Assembly (NCBI RefSeq): GCF_032854445.1
Contig: NC_088300.1
Location: 8,678,001-8,742,000, forward strand
Length of the DNA stretch: 64,000 nucleotides
Source of the DNA: Liolophura sinensis
Lineage: Eukaryota > Mollusca > Polyplacophora > Chitonida > Chitonidae
Direction: 5' to 3'
A model generated the notes under the pieces. That model searched no databases. It saw nothing but the letters and a program-made list of their open reading frames with translations, and was not told where the DNA came from. The position numbers and the translations under genes are program-made. Positions 1 to 11,616 of this stretch are shown piece after piece. The stretch's first letter is position 1, and every line of letters starts with the position of its first letter.

Positions 1-317
1 GAACCTGTACTCAGAATGTACCCCGAAGCCCAATGAAAACCCATGGGAAACATCAATACCACATGTCTCTGGCCAGGTGATAATAATCCATATTTTCTCT
101 TTGAGTGTCTCCTCGACTTGCACGTCCGTCGGTGAGTTAATTGCTGGGGAAAATAGACATTGTTAGCCTGCAAATTTGCAACCTTAATAAGCGAACATTC
201 CGTTGGCCGCAATCACCATGGTGACGGGCTTAGGATATCTAACATATGCAGGTCTACGATGGCGTTAAATCTAAGCGTAAACTACGCGATCAGATACAAG
301 CAAACCACACATGCATC
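1..317. other. Unique sequence before first minisatellite
   Basis: I see no recognisable gene, RNA or mobile element here. A 100-codon open frame that starts at 160 runs into the following tandem array, and its second half is repeat-derived, so it is not supported as a gene. Confidence 0.4.
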
Positions 318-2125
318 GGCACAGAACCAACGACACCCTCAGAACAAACTACAGATACATCCTCACAGAACTAACTACGCCACTGGAACAAACCACAGAT
401 ACATCCTCACTGAACTAACTACGCCATTGGAACCAACTACAGATACACCCTCACAGAAGTAACTACGCCATTGGAACAAACTACAGATACATCCTCACAC
501 GACCAGCAACACCATCAGAATAAACTACAGATACATCCTCACAGAACTAACTAAGCCATTGGAACCAACTACAGATACACCCTCACAGAACTAACTACGC
601 CATTGGAACAAACTACAGATACATCCTCACAGAACTAACTACGCCATTGGAACAAACTACAGATACATCCTCACAGAACTAACTACGCCATTGGAACAAC
701 CTACAGATACATCCTCACAGAACTAACTACGCCATTGGAACCAACTACAGATACATCCTTACAGAACTAACTACGCCATTAGAACAAACTACAGATACAT
801 CCTCACAGAACTAACTACGCCATTGGAACAAACCACAGATACATCCTCACACGACCAGCAACACCATCAGAATAAACTACAGATACATCCTCACAGAACT
901 AACTACGCCATTAGAACAAACTACAGATACACTTCCACAGAACTAACTACACCATCAGAACAAACTACAGATACATCCTCACAGAACTAACTACGCCATT
1001 GGAACAACCTACAGATACATCCTCACAGAACTAACTACGCCATTGGAACAAACTACAGATACATCCTCACAGAACTCACTACGCCATTGGAACAAACTAC
1101 AGATACATCCTCACATAACCAACAGGACCATCAGAATAAACTACAGATACATCCTTACAGAACTAACTATGTCATTAGAACAAACTACAGATACATCCTC
1201 ACAGAACTAACTACGCCATTAGAACAAACTACAGATACACTTCCACAGAACTAACTACACCATCAGAACAAACTACAGATACATCCTCACAGAACTAACT
1301 ACGCCATTGGAACAAACTACAGATACATCCTCACAGAACTCACTACGCCATTGGAACAAACTACAGATACATCCTCACATAACCAACAGGACCATCAGAA
1401 TAAACTACAGATACATCCTTACAGAACTAACTATGTCATTAGAACAAACTACAGATACATCCTCACAGCACTAACTACGCCATTAGAACAAACTACAGAT
1501 ACACTTCCACAGAACTAACTACACCATCAGAACAAACTACAGATACATCCTCACAGAACTAATTACACCATCAGAAAAAACTACAGATACATCCTCACAG
1601 AACTAACTACACCAATGGAACAAACTACAGATACATCCTCACAGCACTAACTACGCCATCAAAACAAAGTACAGATACATCCTTACAGAACTAACTACGC
1701 CATTGGAATAAACTACAGATACATCCTCACAGAACTAACTACGCCATTAGAACAAACTACAGATACCTCCTCACATAACTAGCAACACCATCAGAACAAA
1801 TTACAGAGACATCCTCACAGAACTAACTAGGCCATTAGAACAAACAACAGATACATCCTCACAGAACTAACTACGCCATTGGAACACACTACAGATACAT
1901 CCTCACAGAACTAACTACGTCATTATAACAAACTACAAATACCTCCTCACATAACTAGCAACACCATCAGAACAAATTACAGAGACATCCTCACAGAACT
2001 AACTAGGCCATTAGAACAAACTACAGAGACATCCTCACAGAACTAACTACGCCATTAGAACAAACAACAGATACATCCTCGCAGAACTAACTACGGCATT
2101 AGAACAAACTTGATATACATCAGCC
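318..2125. repeat. 44-bp minisatellite array, about 41 copies
   Basis: Directly visible tandem repeat. Units contain 'acagatacatcctcacag' followed by 'aactaactacgccattgg', and successive units start 44 bp apart (for example 615 and 659). Units vary at a few positions (tacgcc/tacacc, attgg/attag). A distinct variant with 'cataaccaacagg' recurs 264 bp apart (1114 and 1378), which equals six units, so part of the array has been duplicated as a block. Stop codons occur in most frames and 44 is not a multiple of three, so it is non-coding. Confidence 0.95.
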
Positions 2126-2292
2126 CATTGGAATCATCTATGATGTGGACAGATAATCAAGCGGGTTTAAAGTGCCTTTGTAAGTGATATAATACGGCTG
2201 AATTTTTAAGGGTGATGTAGGAGATTAACCCCAATCCAGTCCAATGTCGTGTAGGAGAAATACTTTTGAGAGCTAGTTAATGTACATCCTAA
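2126..2292. other. Spacer between array and SINE
   Basis: Unique sequence with no feature seen. Confidence 0.4.
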
Positions 2293-2411
2293 GATTTATT
2301 TATTTATTTAATGGGTGTTTTACGCCGTACTCAAGAATACTTCACTTTTACGATGGGAGCCAGCATTATGATGGAAGGAATCTTGGCAGAGTCCACGACC
2401 ATCCACAGGTA
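2293..2411 (-). mobile_element. SINE 3' fragment (family A), reverse orientation
   Basis: Read on the plus strand it begins with a TTTATTTATTTA tail, then 'gggtgttttacgccgtac' and 'tcaagaatacttcac', a degraded GGCGGCCAGCATTATG-type block and 'ccacgaccatccacagg'. The same order of words recurs at 11304, 28524, 50092 and 62371 and, on the other strand, in the near full-length copies at 20242 and 49838. The tRNA-like head is missing, so this copy is 5'-truncated, as is usual for retroposed SINEs. Confidence 0.85.
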
Positions 2412-3112
2412 CACACTAAGACATCAGTGTAATAAAATAATAAATACATATGAACAAGTTGCAGTTATTATCTGTACTTAAATTTCCTATCAATTAGAAT
2501 AGTGGTTTGGTAGAAATTTCGAACATAAGATCTCAGGGAATGGGTCGAATCCAGGAGATGTGAACACAAGCTATATCACATCTTTAATACGTTTGGGCCA
2601 CCGTATAAGTGATAATTTTTTTCAGTAAGCAACAATGATCAAATCTTTATTGTGATAAGAGATTTCCAGGACCAACTTTTTTTCATCGTAATGTCCCTTA
2701 CCAATTAGCAGGCCAATAAAGCCGAAAGCGCATCGACTCACATCGATCTTAGCTAGTCCATAAACTGAACTGCAATTCCTTTTCATCTCATTCAGAACTA
2801 CATTTCTTTCAATGTTCCTGAAGTAACATATTGATTTTCTCTTCTGTGCGACAACAGCCGGAAATGGAATCGACATCAGAATATTTTACTGGATGTACAA
2901 CGACTCGGTGAAGACATATACAGGGTGACATAAAACTCTGGATGTCAAGTGAAGTACAATTTATTAATCACACTTCAGCATTAAGAATCCAATTACCCAG
3001 TGTGTATATTGCTAGTAAATCATTTACAGTAAAACTGACTAAAACCGTAATTATTCCGAGCAGCTGGCAAACGATGCATGCAACACTAAAAACGGATACA
3101 GAGGAATGTGCG
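2412..3112. other. Unique sequence without identified gene
   Basis: No convincing gene. An 84-codon minus-strand frame (2622-2876) has no recognised motif and could be chance. Confidence 0.35.
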
Positions 3113-3795
3113 GCGTGTGTCGAGGCCAGTCCTGTTACTTTCCCATGCTTACGTGTGTCGAGGCCAGTCCTGTTACTTTCCCATGTTTACGTGTGTCGAG
3201 GCCAGTCCTGTTACTTTCCCATGCTTACGTGTGTCGAGGCCACCCCTGTTGCTTTCCCTTGCATACGTGTTTAGGCCAGTCTTTTTACTTTCCCATGCCT
3301 ACTTGTTTCGAGGCCAGTCCTGTTACTTTCCCATACCTACGTTTTCGAGGCCAGTCCTGTTACTTTCTCATGCATACGTGTTTAGGTCAGTCTTTTTACT
3401 TTCCCATGCCTACGTGTTTCGAGGCTAGTCCTGTTACTTTCCCAGGTTTAAGTGTGTCGAGGCCAGTCCTGTTACTTTCCCATGCTTACGTGTGTCGAGG
3501 CCACCCCTGTTGCTTTCCCTTGCATACGTGTTTAGGCCAGTCTTTTTACTTTCCCATGCCTACTTGTTTCGAGGCCAGTCCTGTTACTTTCCCATACCTA
3601 CGTTTTCGAGGCCAGTCCTGTTACTTTCTCATGCATACGTGTTTAGGTCAGTCTTTTTACTTTCCCATGCCTACGTGTTTCGAGGCTACTCCTGTTACTT
3701 TCCCAGGTTTAAGTGTGTCGAGGCCAGTCCTGTTACTTTCTCATGTTTAAATGCGTCGAGGTTACTGTCCCATGCTTACGTGTGTGGAGGCCAGT
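3113..3795. repeat. 38-bp satellite, young homogeneous half
   Basis: Tandem units of 'gtgtcgaggccagtcctg' plus 'ttactttcccatgc', 38 bp apart (3121, 3159). Some units are slightly shorter variants ('gtttaggccagtcttttt'). A block of about seven units beginning 'cgaggccacccctgttgc' occurs at 3235 and again at 3496, 261 bp apart and nearly identical, which is a recent segmental duplication inside the array. Overlapping open frames arise in several frames because the units lack stops. 38 bp is not a codon multiple, so the predicted peptide cycles through frames and is not credible as a protein. Confidence 0.95.
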
Positions 3796-4858
3796 CATGT
3801 TATGTGTCGAAGTTAGTTCTATTATGTGTCTTGAAGCTACTTCTGTTAGTATCCCGTAGTTATGTGTCTTGAAGCTAATTCTATTAATAACCTGTAGTTA
3901 TGTATATCGAAGCTATTTCTGTTAATATCCCGTAGATATGTGTCTCGAAGCTAGTTCTGTTACTTTCCCTGGTTATGTGTCTCGAAGATAGTTCTGTTTA
4001 TGACTTGTAGTGATGTATCTCGAAGCTATTTCTGTTAATATATCCTAGTTATGCGTCTCAAAGTTAGCTCTATTAATATCCCGTAATTGTCTGTCTCGAA
4101 ACTATTTCTAATAATATCCCGTAGTTATGTGTCTTGAAGCTAGTTCTGTTAATATCTCGTAGTTATGTATCTCAAAGCTATTTCTGTTAATATCCCGTAG
4201 ATATGTATCTCGAAACTAGTTCTGGTAATATCCTGAAGTTATGTGCCTGAAAGCTTGTTATGTTAATATTCCAAGGTTGTGTGTGTCGGAGTTAGTTCTG
4301 CTAATATCCCGTAGTTATGTGTTTTGAAGCTAGTTCTGTTAATGTCCCGTAAGTATGTGTCTCAAAGTTAGTTCTGTTCTGCTAGTTCTGTTAATATCCC
4401 TTCGTTATGTGTCCCGAAGCTATTTCTGATAAAATCCCGCAGATATGTTAATATCCCGTAGTTATGTGCCTCCAAAAAAGTTCTGCTAATATCCCGTAGT
4501 TATGTGCCTCCAAAATAGTTCTGCTAATATCCCATGGTTATGTGCCTCCAAAATAGTTCTGCTAATATCCCGTAGTTATGTATCTCGAAGCTAGTTCTGT
4601 TAATATCCCGTAGTTATGTGTCTCGAAGCCAGTTGCGCTAGTTCTATAAATTCCCAAGTAGTTATGTGTCTCGAAACTATTTCTGACAATACCTCGTTTT
4701 GTATTTTGAAGCTAGTTCTGTTGATATCCTGTAATTATGTGTCTTGAAGCTATTTCTGATATTATCCCGTAGTTATGCATCTCGAAGCTAATCTTGACAA
4801 TATCTTGTAGGTATGTGTCTCGTAGCTGCATGTAGTTTTGTTAATATCACAAATTTTC
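3796..4858. repeat. 38-bp satellite, diverged older half
   Basis: About 28 units of the type 'tgtgtctcgaagctag' then 'ttctgttaatatcccgta', again 38 bp long. Aligning this unit to the preceding one (tgtgtcgaggccag / tcctgttactttccca) shows that they are the same satellite after divergence. Units here differ from each other far more than in 3113-3795 and include indels and partial units. Confidence 0.9.
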
Positions 4859-5747
4859 TCGCATCAAATTGGCTTGACCATGATATAGGAGCAGCCATCG
4901 TGTGTGTGGGTTTTCGCTAATCGACCGGTGGTCTCTGAAGTATGTAACAAGTAAATCAAATGGACTGAGTAGACAAAATCAAAACAGGAAGTCACCGACA
5001 GTCCGGGACATTGAAACTGGGACAATGCCATTTGCCAAACATGAGAAGCCAACATGATCATCTACATGTAGCTCTCTTATGTACAAATTGTGAAAGGCTT
5101 TATTACTCGACAATGCGGATATATAGTGTTATTCTTTAATACTGCTGTTTTTATTGTCTTTCTTGTAATAAAAGAAAACGATTGCTCTCATAAAACCGCA
5201 TTATGGCTGCTCTGAGTATTTAGCTGAGAGCTGAATTAATTCCCACTATTGCACTGCGCATGTAACCATTACTGACGAAAATAGCCCGAAGTGCAAACTG
5301 CTTATTTATTAGAGACCAAAATAGTCTGAGTTTTGTCCTTGCTTATTAAAAACGTAACAAGAGACCAAAATAGTCTGTGTTTTTTCTTGCTTATTAAGAA
5401 TGTAACAAGAGACCAGTGTGATCCCATGCAGTGCTGTGTGATACCTGACACGCCCCAAGGCCAAGGGACAAACTGCAGTGCAAATACATTAGGCCTATGT
5501 TTTCAACACGGCCATCTGATCAAATATTTCCTTTCCCTTTTTTCTTAGAATTTCTTTCAGGATAAAATATTTTATTTGAATCTTGGATTATAGTCTTCCA
5601 GACCACTTAACTCGAGAGACGGCTTCACATCTCATGATTACGTAGATAACTACTTCTAATTCTTTACTTGCTTGGGGTTTGAAAATCTTCTTGGTTAACA
5701 AGCTGAACATAGAGGTAGAAACACAGCCTGGTACCACAGCGCATGGT
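4859..5747. other. Unique sequence with a short direct repeat
   Basis: Mostly unique. Between about 5308 and 5415 the phrase 'gagaccaaaatagtctg' with 'cttgcttattaa' recurs two to three times at about 50-bp spacing. No gene recognised. Confidence 0.4.
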
Positions 5748-6278
5748 CATGTATCCCTATAACATCTACTCGTACCTTAGTTGACACTATTTCCATGTAA
5801 CATGACTGGTATATTGGTGGATGGCAGATGAACTGGCAGATGTATCTTGGTTGTCACGGTATCTCTATAAAGTCTAGTACCTTGGTTGTCAAGGTATCTC
5901 CTTAACTTCTAGTCGCACCTTGGTTGTCACCGTGTACCTATAACATCTAGTCGTATCTTGATTGTCACGGTGTCCCTATAACATCTAGTCGTATCTTGAT
6001 TGTCACGGTGTCCCTATAACACATACTCGTGCCTTGATTATCACTGTGTCTTTATAGCATCTAGTCATATCTTGATTATCACTGTGTCCCTGTAACATCT
6101 AATCGTACCTTCGTTGTCACGGTTTCCTTTTAACATCTAGTCGTATCTTGGGTGTCACTGTGTCCATATATTATCTAATCGTACCTTTGTTGTCACGGTC
6201 TCCCTATAACCTCTAGTGTTATCTTGGTTGTCACGGTGTCCCTATAACATCTAGTCGTGCCTTGGTTGCCAGGGTTAC
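5748..6278. repeat. 38-bp minisatellite array, about 14 units
   Basis: Units contain 'gtcacggtgtccctataac' followed by 'atctagtcgtatcttg' at 38-bp spacing (5964, 6002). At 5806-5840 the array is interrupted by 'actggtatattggtgg' and 'atggcagatgaactgg', which is a unit of the separate 33-bp array found at 7478. Degree of conservation is moderate. Confidence 0.92.
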
Positions 6279-7071
6279 ATACCAGTACCTATTAATTTGA
6301 CAGCCGTCGTATTTTAAAGTGCAAAAAAAAAACAAAAAACACCGCGGTAATAAGTAAGGGATTAAACCCAATGAAAATAAATAAAGTAATGAGTAAATAA
6401 AAAAATACGAAACTTGGGTAAACCATTACATACATGTAATATAGCAATGTCATATGGTATGTTACTTGACTTTATGATACTTATAATAAGCTTCTCATTA
6501 AAGGAAATTTCATGTGCTGCGGGTCGGATACAGCATCCACTTGTTCACCCTTGCTGACAGACCTGCATGATCTATGGACTAGGGAGGGTCATCCAGCCAT
6601 GTTTTTCCCACAAGATATATAATTCCACCCGCTATTATAAATACAGACATTCGACAGGATTGCAGTAATTGGTATTGTTCCATTTGTTTTCGATCAGACG
6701 GCAGTTAGACCTGAATCATGTGGTGTACTACAGCCAGGGGAACGATAAATCAATGCCAGCTAAATTAGGGAGCCTCAGGTAGGCTCGACTGGTAACTTGT
6801 CTCCTCTACACACCATCTCCAAGTGTCGTCACCAGAGGGGGTCGGATACACCTTTCATATATCGGCTGGGTCATCTCAAAACGTCAAAGACCCTGGCAGT
6901 CATTTCTACTAATTACAATTAGTGCTGCACTCGAAACGGGAAAATCACAGGAGACAGCAATGACTGAAAGCTTGAGACGTTAGCACCGTAAATCTCACAA
7001 CAGGAAACCATGGAAATCGATGTCATATGCCGGGTGCACTGTTAAAATGATCCAGCAATCAATGATGATAT
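6279..7071. other. Unique sequence without identified gene
   Basis: AT-rich stretch (including A-runs near 6325 and 6400) followed by ordinary-looking sequence. No gene, RNA or known repeat recognised. Confidence 0.35.
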
Positions 7072-7413
7072 GATTGATTTCATTGGTTCGTGCACTTTAA
7101 ACGCCAACATATTTCCCTTACACATGGAGATTGATTTCATTGGTTCGTACACTTTAAACGCCAACATATTTCCCTTACACATGGGGATTGATTTCATTGG
7201 TTCGTGCATTTTAAACGCCAACATATTTCCCTTACACATGGAGATTGATTTCATTGGTTCGTGCACTTTAAACGCCAACATATTTCCCTAACACATGGAG
7301 ATTGATTTCATTGGTTCGTGCACTTTAAACGCCAACATATTTCCCTAACACATGGAGATTGATTTCATTGGTTCGTGCACTTTAAACGCCAACATATTTC
7401 CCTAACACATGGA
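7072..7413. repeat. 57-bp minisatellite, six copies
   Basis: Six very similar units beginning 'gattgatttcattggttc' and ending 'atttccctaacacatg', starts 57 bp apart (7072, 7129). Because 57 is 19 codons, frames on both strands stay open, giving repetitive hypothetical peptides that I do not accept as genes. Confidence 0.95.
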
Positions 7414-7477
7414 TACAAGACAACTTTAGTGCCCGGATTAAGTCTGTGGCAAGTAACTGACGAGCGAGTCCAAAGTG

Positions 7478-7978
7478 GCATATTGGTGGAAGGCAGATGA
7501 ACTCTAACTGGTATTTTGGTGGAAGGCAGGTGAACTCTAACTGGTATATTGGTGGAAGGCAGATGAACTCTAACTGGCATATTGGTGGAAGGCAGATGAA
7601 CTCTAACTGGTATATTGGTGGAAGGCAGATGAATTCTAACTGGTATATTGGTGGAAGGCATATGAACTCTAACTGGCATATTGGTGGAAGGCAGATGAAC
7701 TCTAACTGGCATATTGGTGGCAATATGAACTCTAACTGGTATATTGGTGGAAGGGAGATGAACTATAACTGCATGACAGTTGAACTCTAACTGGTATGCT
7801 GGTGGAAGCAGATGAACAGTTACTGGTATATGGGTGGAAGGCAAATGAACTGTAACTGGCATACTGTGGAAGGCAGATGAACTATAATTGCATGACATAT
7901 TGGTGGAAGGCAGATGAATAAGTGGCATATTGGTGGAAGGCAGATGAACTCTAACTGCATGACATATTAGTGGAAGCA
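7478..7978. repeat. 33-bp minisatellite, about 15 units
   Basis: Units 'ggcagatgaactctaactgg' plus 'tatattggtggaa' at 33-bp spacing (7491, 7524). The first half is regular. The second half (7790-7978) has deletions and an inserted 'gcatgacatatt' word. 33 bp equals 11 codons, so frames on both strands stay open (NSNWYIGGRQM on plus), a by-product of the period. A single unit of this array also occurs at 5806-5840. Confidence 0.94.
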
Positions 7979-8080
7979 GGTGCACTCTAAGGATTCCTTC
8001 GCGATCATATGACTACGTTAAGTACATTGTTAGAAGTACGACGTTACACCTCAAGCACTCTCTCACTCACTCCTATTAAG
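7979..8080 (+). mobile_element. SINE 3' fragment (family B)
   Basis: Contains 'tctaaggattccttcgcg', 'atcatatgac', 'agtacgacgttacacc' and a 'cactctctcactcactcc' tail, matching the 3' part of the longer copy at 42950-43240. It begins exactly where the 33-bp array stops. Confidence 0.8.
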
Positions 8081-9157
8081 GGAAGGTATCTAAATACATA
8101 AATTTCATCTACCATGAAATATTGTCACATATCAGGATGAATCAGACAATCAGTTTAGGGTTTAACGTCACTTTCAGCACTATTTCCGTCTTATCAAGAC
8201 GGTGCTCCCTTGTAGCTAGGCGGACCAAGTGCTGAGATATTTATAGTGCGGTCTCACTGGAACCCAACATCTACCGTTTAAGAGACAGACCCTTTTTCTA
8301 CTACGCGGTTCTCTGAAACGATGACAACACGCTCCGAATGCCAACTCAGAAATGACATAATATTACAAAACATAGGCCTACACAGAACACAGACAGACTC
8401 GTATAAATGATCAAGAAAACATATAATTCAGCTGAACAATTAATTAATGCTCATCCCTGCCTTCTTAAGTCCGATGTACGTGAGTCAGAGCTGATATTTG
8501 CTTACAAGCCTTGTAAACACACATATCATCGCTGGATAGCTGAGGCGTCCCACGCTATTGTTTGCTTCCATTATGAACATTTGATCGGTGATGTCATTAA
8601 ATGCCATAATCAACTGCTAAGAAGAGACTCCTATAAAGAATGAACCCGCACCATGCATAACCCAGTCTACGGCCAAATGGCGTCTATTCATACATGGGTC
8701 TGACCTGAGCTCGTACACAGGCGTCGATCACGCATGTGATACGCGGGCCGCGTTTATGATGGACACAGTCACGTCCCCTTATCGATCTAGGTGACTGTAA
8801 TGTTAGCTCAAAACGACTTCTGCTGTAACCCGACGATTTCACACAAGCATGTAACGACGAGGATCGATTAGTGAGTAATTAGTGTGAGATAAAGTCAACA
8901 GAAACCGCAGGACAAAGAAAGGTGAACCGTGTTTTTGTCATTTCAGCTTCATCATTCGTCCACACAGTTTGGGATCGGTTCTCAGAGGGCTGACTAAGCC
9001 GGACTGTGTATCATATCCAACAGAATAAATTGGGACTAAACAATAGGACATGCTGAGCGTATACAATCTGCTTTGTATACAGATGTGTTTTGATTCGCTT
9101 TGCGAATAGCATTATGTTATGTGCATTTAAGTTATAGTCAAGAGGAACACAATGCTC
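8081..9157. other. Unique sequence without identified gene
   Basis: A 78-codon plus-strand frame (8407-8643) has no recognised domain. No other feature seen. Confidence 0.35.
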
Positions 9158-9715
9158 ACGCCCAGACAAGGCCGTCACTCAGGCAGTTCCGACACTCACA
9201 GAAGTCCGTTACTCAGACGATTCCGTCAGTGCGTCACTCACAAGCTCGTCACTCAGACGATTCTATCACTCAAACAAGTCATCCATTCAGACGATTCCGT
9301 CTTTCAGATAAGTCCTTCACTTAGACAACTCTATCACTCAGACAAGTCATCCACTCAGACAAGTTAGTCACTCAAACTAATCCGTCACTCAAACAAGTCT
9401 GTCACTCTGAGAAGTACGTCATTCAGACGACTCCGTCACTCAGATAAGCCATCCACTTAGGCAAGTCCGTAACTCAAACAAATCCGTCACTCAGACAAAT
9501 CCGTCACTCAGGCAAGTCCGACTTTCAGACAAGTACACCATTCAGACAAGTCCGTCACTCAGAGGAGTTCGTCACTCAAACAAGTACGTCACTCGGACAA
9601 GTCCGTCACCCGACAATCCATACACTCAGACAAGTCTGTCATTCAGACAAGTACGTCACCCACACAAATCTGTCGCTCAAACAAGTCCATCACTCAGACA
9701 ATTCCGTCAGATAAT
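9158..9715. repeat. 17-bp minisatellite, about 32 units
   Basis: Repeats of 'gacaagtccgtcactca' with substitutions (aag/gat/gag; gtc/gta) at roughly 17-bp spacing through the interval. Some units are duplicated or lose one or two bases. Non-coding. Confidence 0.92.
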
Positions 9716-11303
9716 TATTAACTATTAACTCTACGTTCTGTTGTAGCTCTGACAGTTGTATGATAATCCGCGCTATCGTTCAGTGTTTACACAAACGTGT
9801 AGCACACTCTGTATGAAGCTAGTCTGGGAACGGATCCCGCGCTTTGCAAAACCTGGATAACAGCTGGATAAAAAAAAGTGGCCTCAAACAAGAATAAAGT
9901 TTCGCAGAAAGTTGACGTAATTGTATTACTTTGATTGACAAAGGCAAACGGAAAATGTTTGAGTATTTTTCCACACCTATTATCTGGCTACAAGTCATGA
10001 CTTGATCTCATGGAATGAACCGCTATACAGTAATAAATCTCCTAGCCAAGCCAGTGATTATATTTGGTACAAGGCCTCACCCACAAACACGTAGCCGAGC
10101 CGATTCATGATAGAGTTATGTCCCCTTAACAGCAAAATTTAACTTTTGATAGAACTTAAAATCGGGTTGCCTGTATGGGAATGGAAAGAACATATGTAAA
10201 TTCATCGGTGTATGAATATTTTGCACTCCAAGCAACCACAAGTAAACTGCCAGCTTACTCAGGGCTATAGCCATTTTATACAATACTGAAACCGAACACA
10301 CCTGAGAGATGTATCAACCATCAGAACCGGCTGATCTCCTATCTCTTATGTTTTAAATGATAATATACGTTCTGTTTTACACATATACACGTATAGGCAG
10401 TGTGGAAGATGTAACTTGGGGGTCAGTGAGTGTGGCTCCCAGTTACTTCAGTTGATCTACCGTAATTAACACAACACCCTGAAACGCTCTCACACAATAC
10501 ACCTGTCAGATTACTCAGATTCGAATTCTTAGTCAACTTAATCAATACTCAAGTTAAATCGAATAAAAGATGAAGAATGTGCTTCATGGGATTTTAATAT
10601 CAAAGAAATAAAACTTCTCAATATACATATTCTCAAATAAACAAATATGAACTGGTAATAGCTTATACAAGGTTGATTGTATCCACTGTAAATCTACATA
10701 TGAATCATAGTAACCTAGTTTGTAACTTTGTGAGAATAATGGAGGGTTGTTTGAAAATTTGAGGAGACCCATGGTAGACGCTGGTCTGTTAATTGTGGGT
10801 ACATAGTCCATTTTATTAAGTAATAGGTACACAGTATGTGTGCAGGCAATTTTATCTGTCAGTATATCCACGATAAGATATAAACAGTATGTTAGCTAGC
10901 TAGCAGACCTTCATCTGTTGCTTATAGTGTTTCATAGACCGCACAAGTAGACCCTTTTCCACGATTGGCTGTGTTGGCGATCGTGATTTACGATGAAAAT
11001 TCGGAAAACAGCCACGCCTAGGAAATGTATATGTACATGTACTCGAGATATCTACTCATATAGCCCCCTATGTACAGGCAGATAAGCATGCACGCGGAGA
11101 CGCAAATTAAATCAGAATATTTACCTTCAGATTGAATAAAATTTGCATCTTGTAATTCGTGGGCATGGACCAACACGGAATGCTAGGAGTTGGAAGTGAC
11201 CTGTGAAGTTATAACAAAGAGACTCGTGGTAATCATGGCTTCTGACTTGCGTGAAGAGCTTCCGTCTACTTAGCTATGGTTTCAGACTGACTTCAGATTA
11301 GGA
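9716..11303. other. Unique sequence without identified gene
   Basis: Several frames of 60-95 codons occur (for example 10584-10871 minus), with no recognisable motif or start context. Nothing else seen. Confidence 0.35.
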
Positions 11304-11452
11304 TTTATTTATTTATTTGATTGGTCTTTTACGCCGTACTCAAGAATATTTCACTTATACGACGGCGGCCAACATTATGGCGTGAGGAAACTGGGCAGAG
11401 CCCGAGGGAAAGCCACGACCATCCGCAGCTTGCTGGCAGACCTTCCCACGTA
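11304..11452 (-). mobile_element. SINE 3' fragment (family A), reverse orientation
   Basis: Plus-strand order: TTTATTTATTTATTTGATTGG tail region, 'cttttacgccgtactcaag', 'aatatttcacttatacgac', 'ggcggccaacattatgg', 'cagagcccgagggaaagcc', 'acgaccatccgcagcttgc', 'ccttcccacgta'. It stops where the tRNA-like head would start, so it is a 5'-truncated copy in reverse orientation. Confidence 0.92.
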
Positions 11453-11476
11453 TCAGGTTAGGATGCATAATACATT

Positions 11477-11616
11477 AAGTATGCATAGTTAAGTTGGACG
11501 CGCCTATTTTGTGTGTATAGGGTAAGTATGCATAGTTAAGTTGGACGCGCCTATTTTGTGTGTATAGGGTAAGTATGCATAGTTAAGTTGGACGCGCCTA
11601 TTTTGTGTGAATAGGG
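11477..11616. repeat. Three tandem copies of a 47-bp unit
   Basis: 'aagtatgcatagttaagttg' followed by 'gacgcgcctattttgtgtg' occurs at 11477, 11524 and 11571. The copies are nearly identical (one g/a change late in the third copy). They lie about 25 bp beyond the end of the SINE at 11304. Confidence 0.95.

Noticed and set aside
318-2125. CRISPR-like regular repeats
   Set aside because: Repeats are contiguous minisatellite units without unique spacers, in an animal genome.
3106-3872. Overlapping cysteine-rich open frames of 106-214 codons
   Set aside because: They lie wholly in the 38-bp satellite. The period is not a codon multiple and all plus frames are open because the unit lacks stops.
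7042-7985. Repeat peptides on both strands (IDFIGSCTLNANIFPLHM; NSNWYIGGRQM; VRVHLPSTN)
   Set aside because: Arrays of 57 and 33 bp keep frames open by arithmetic. Both strands are open, and there is no flanking gene structure.
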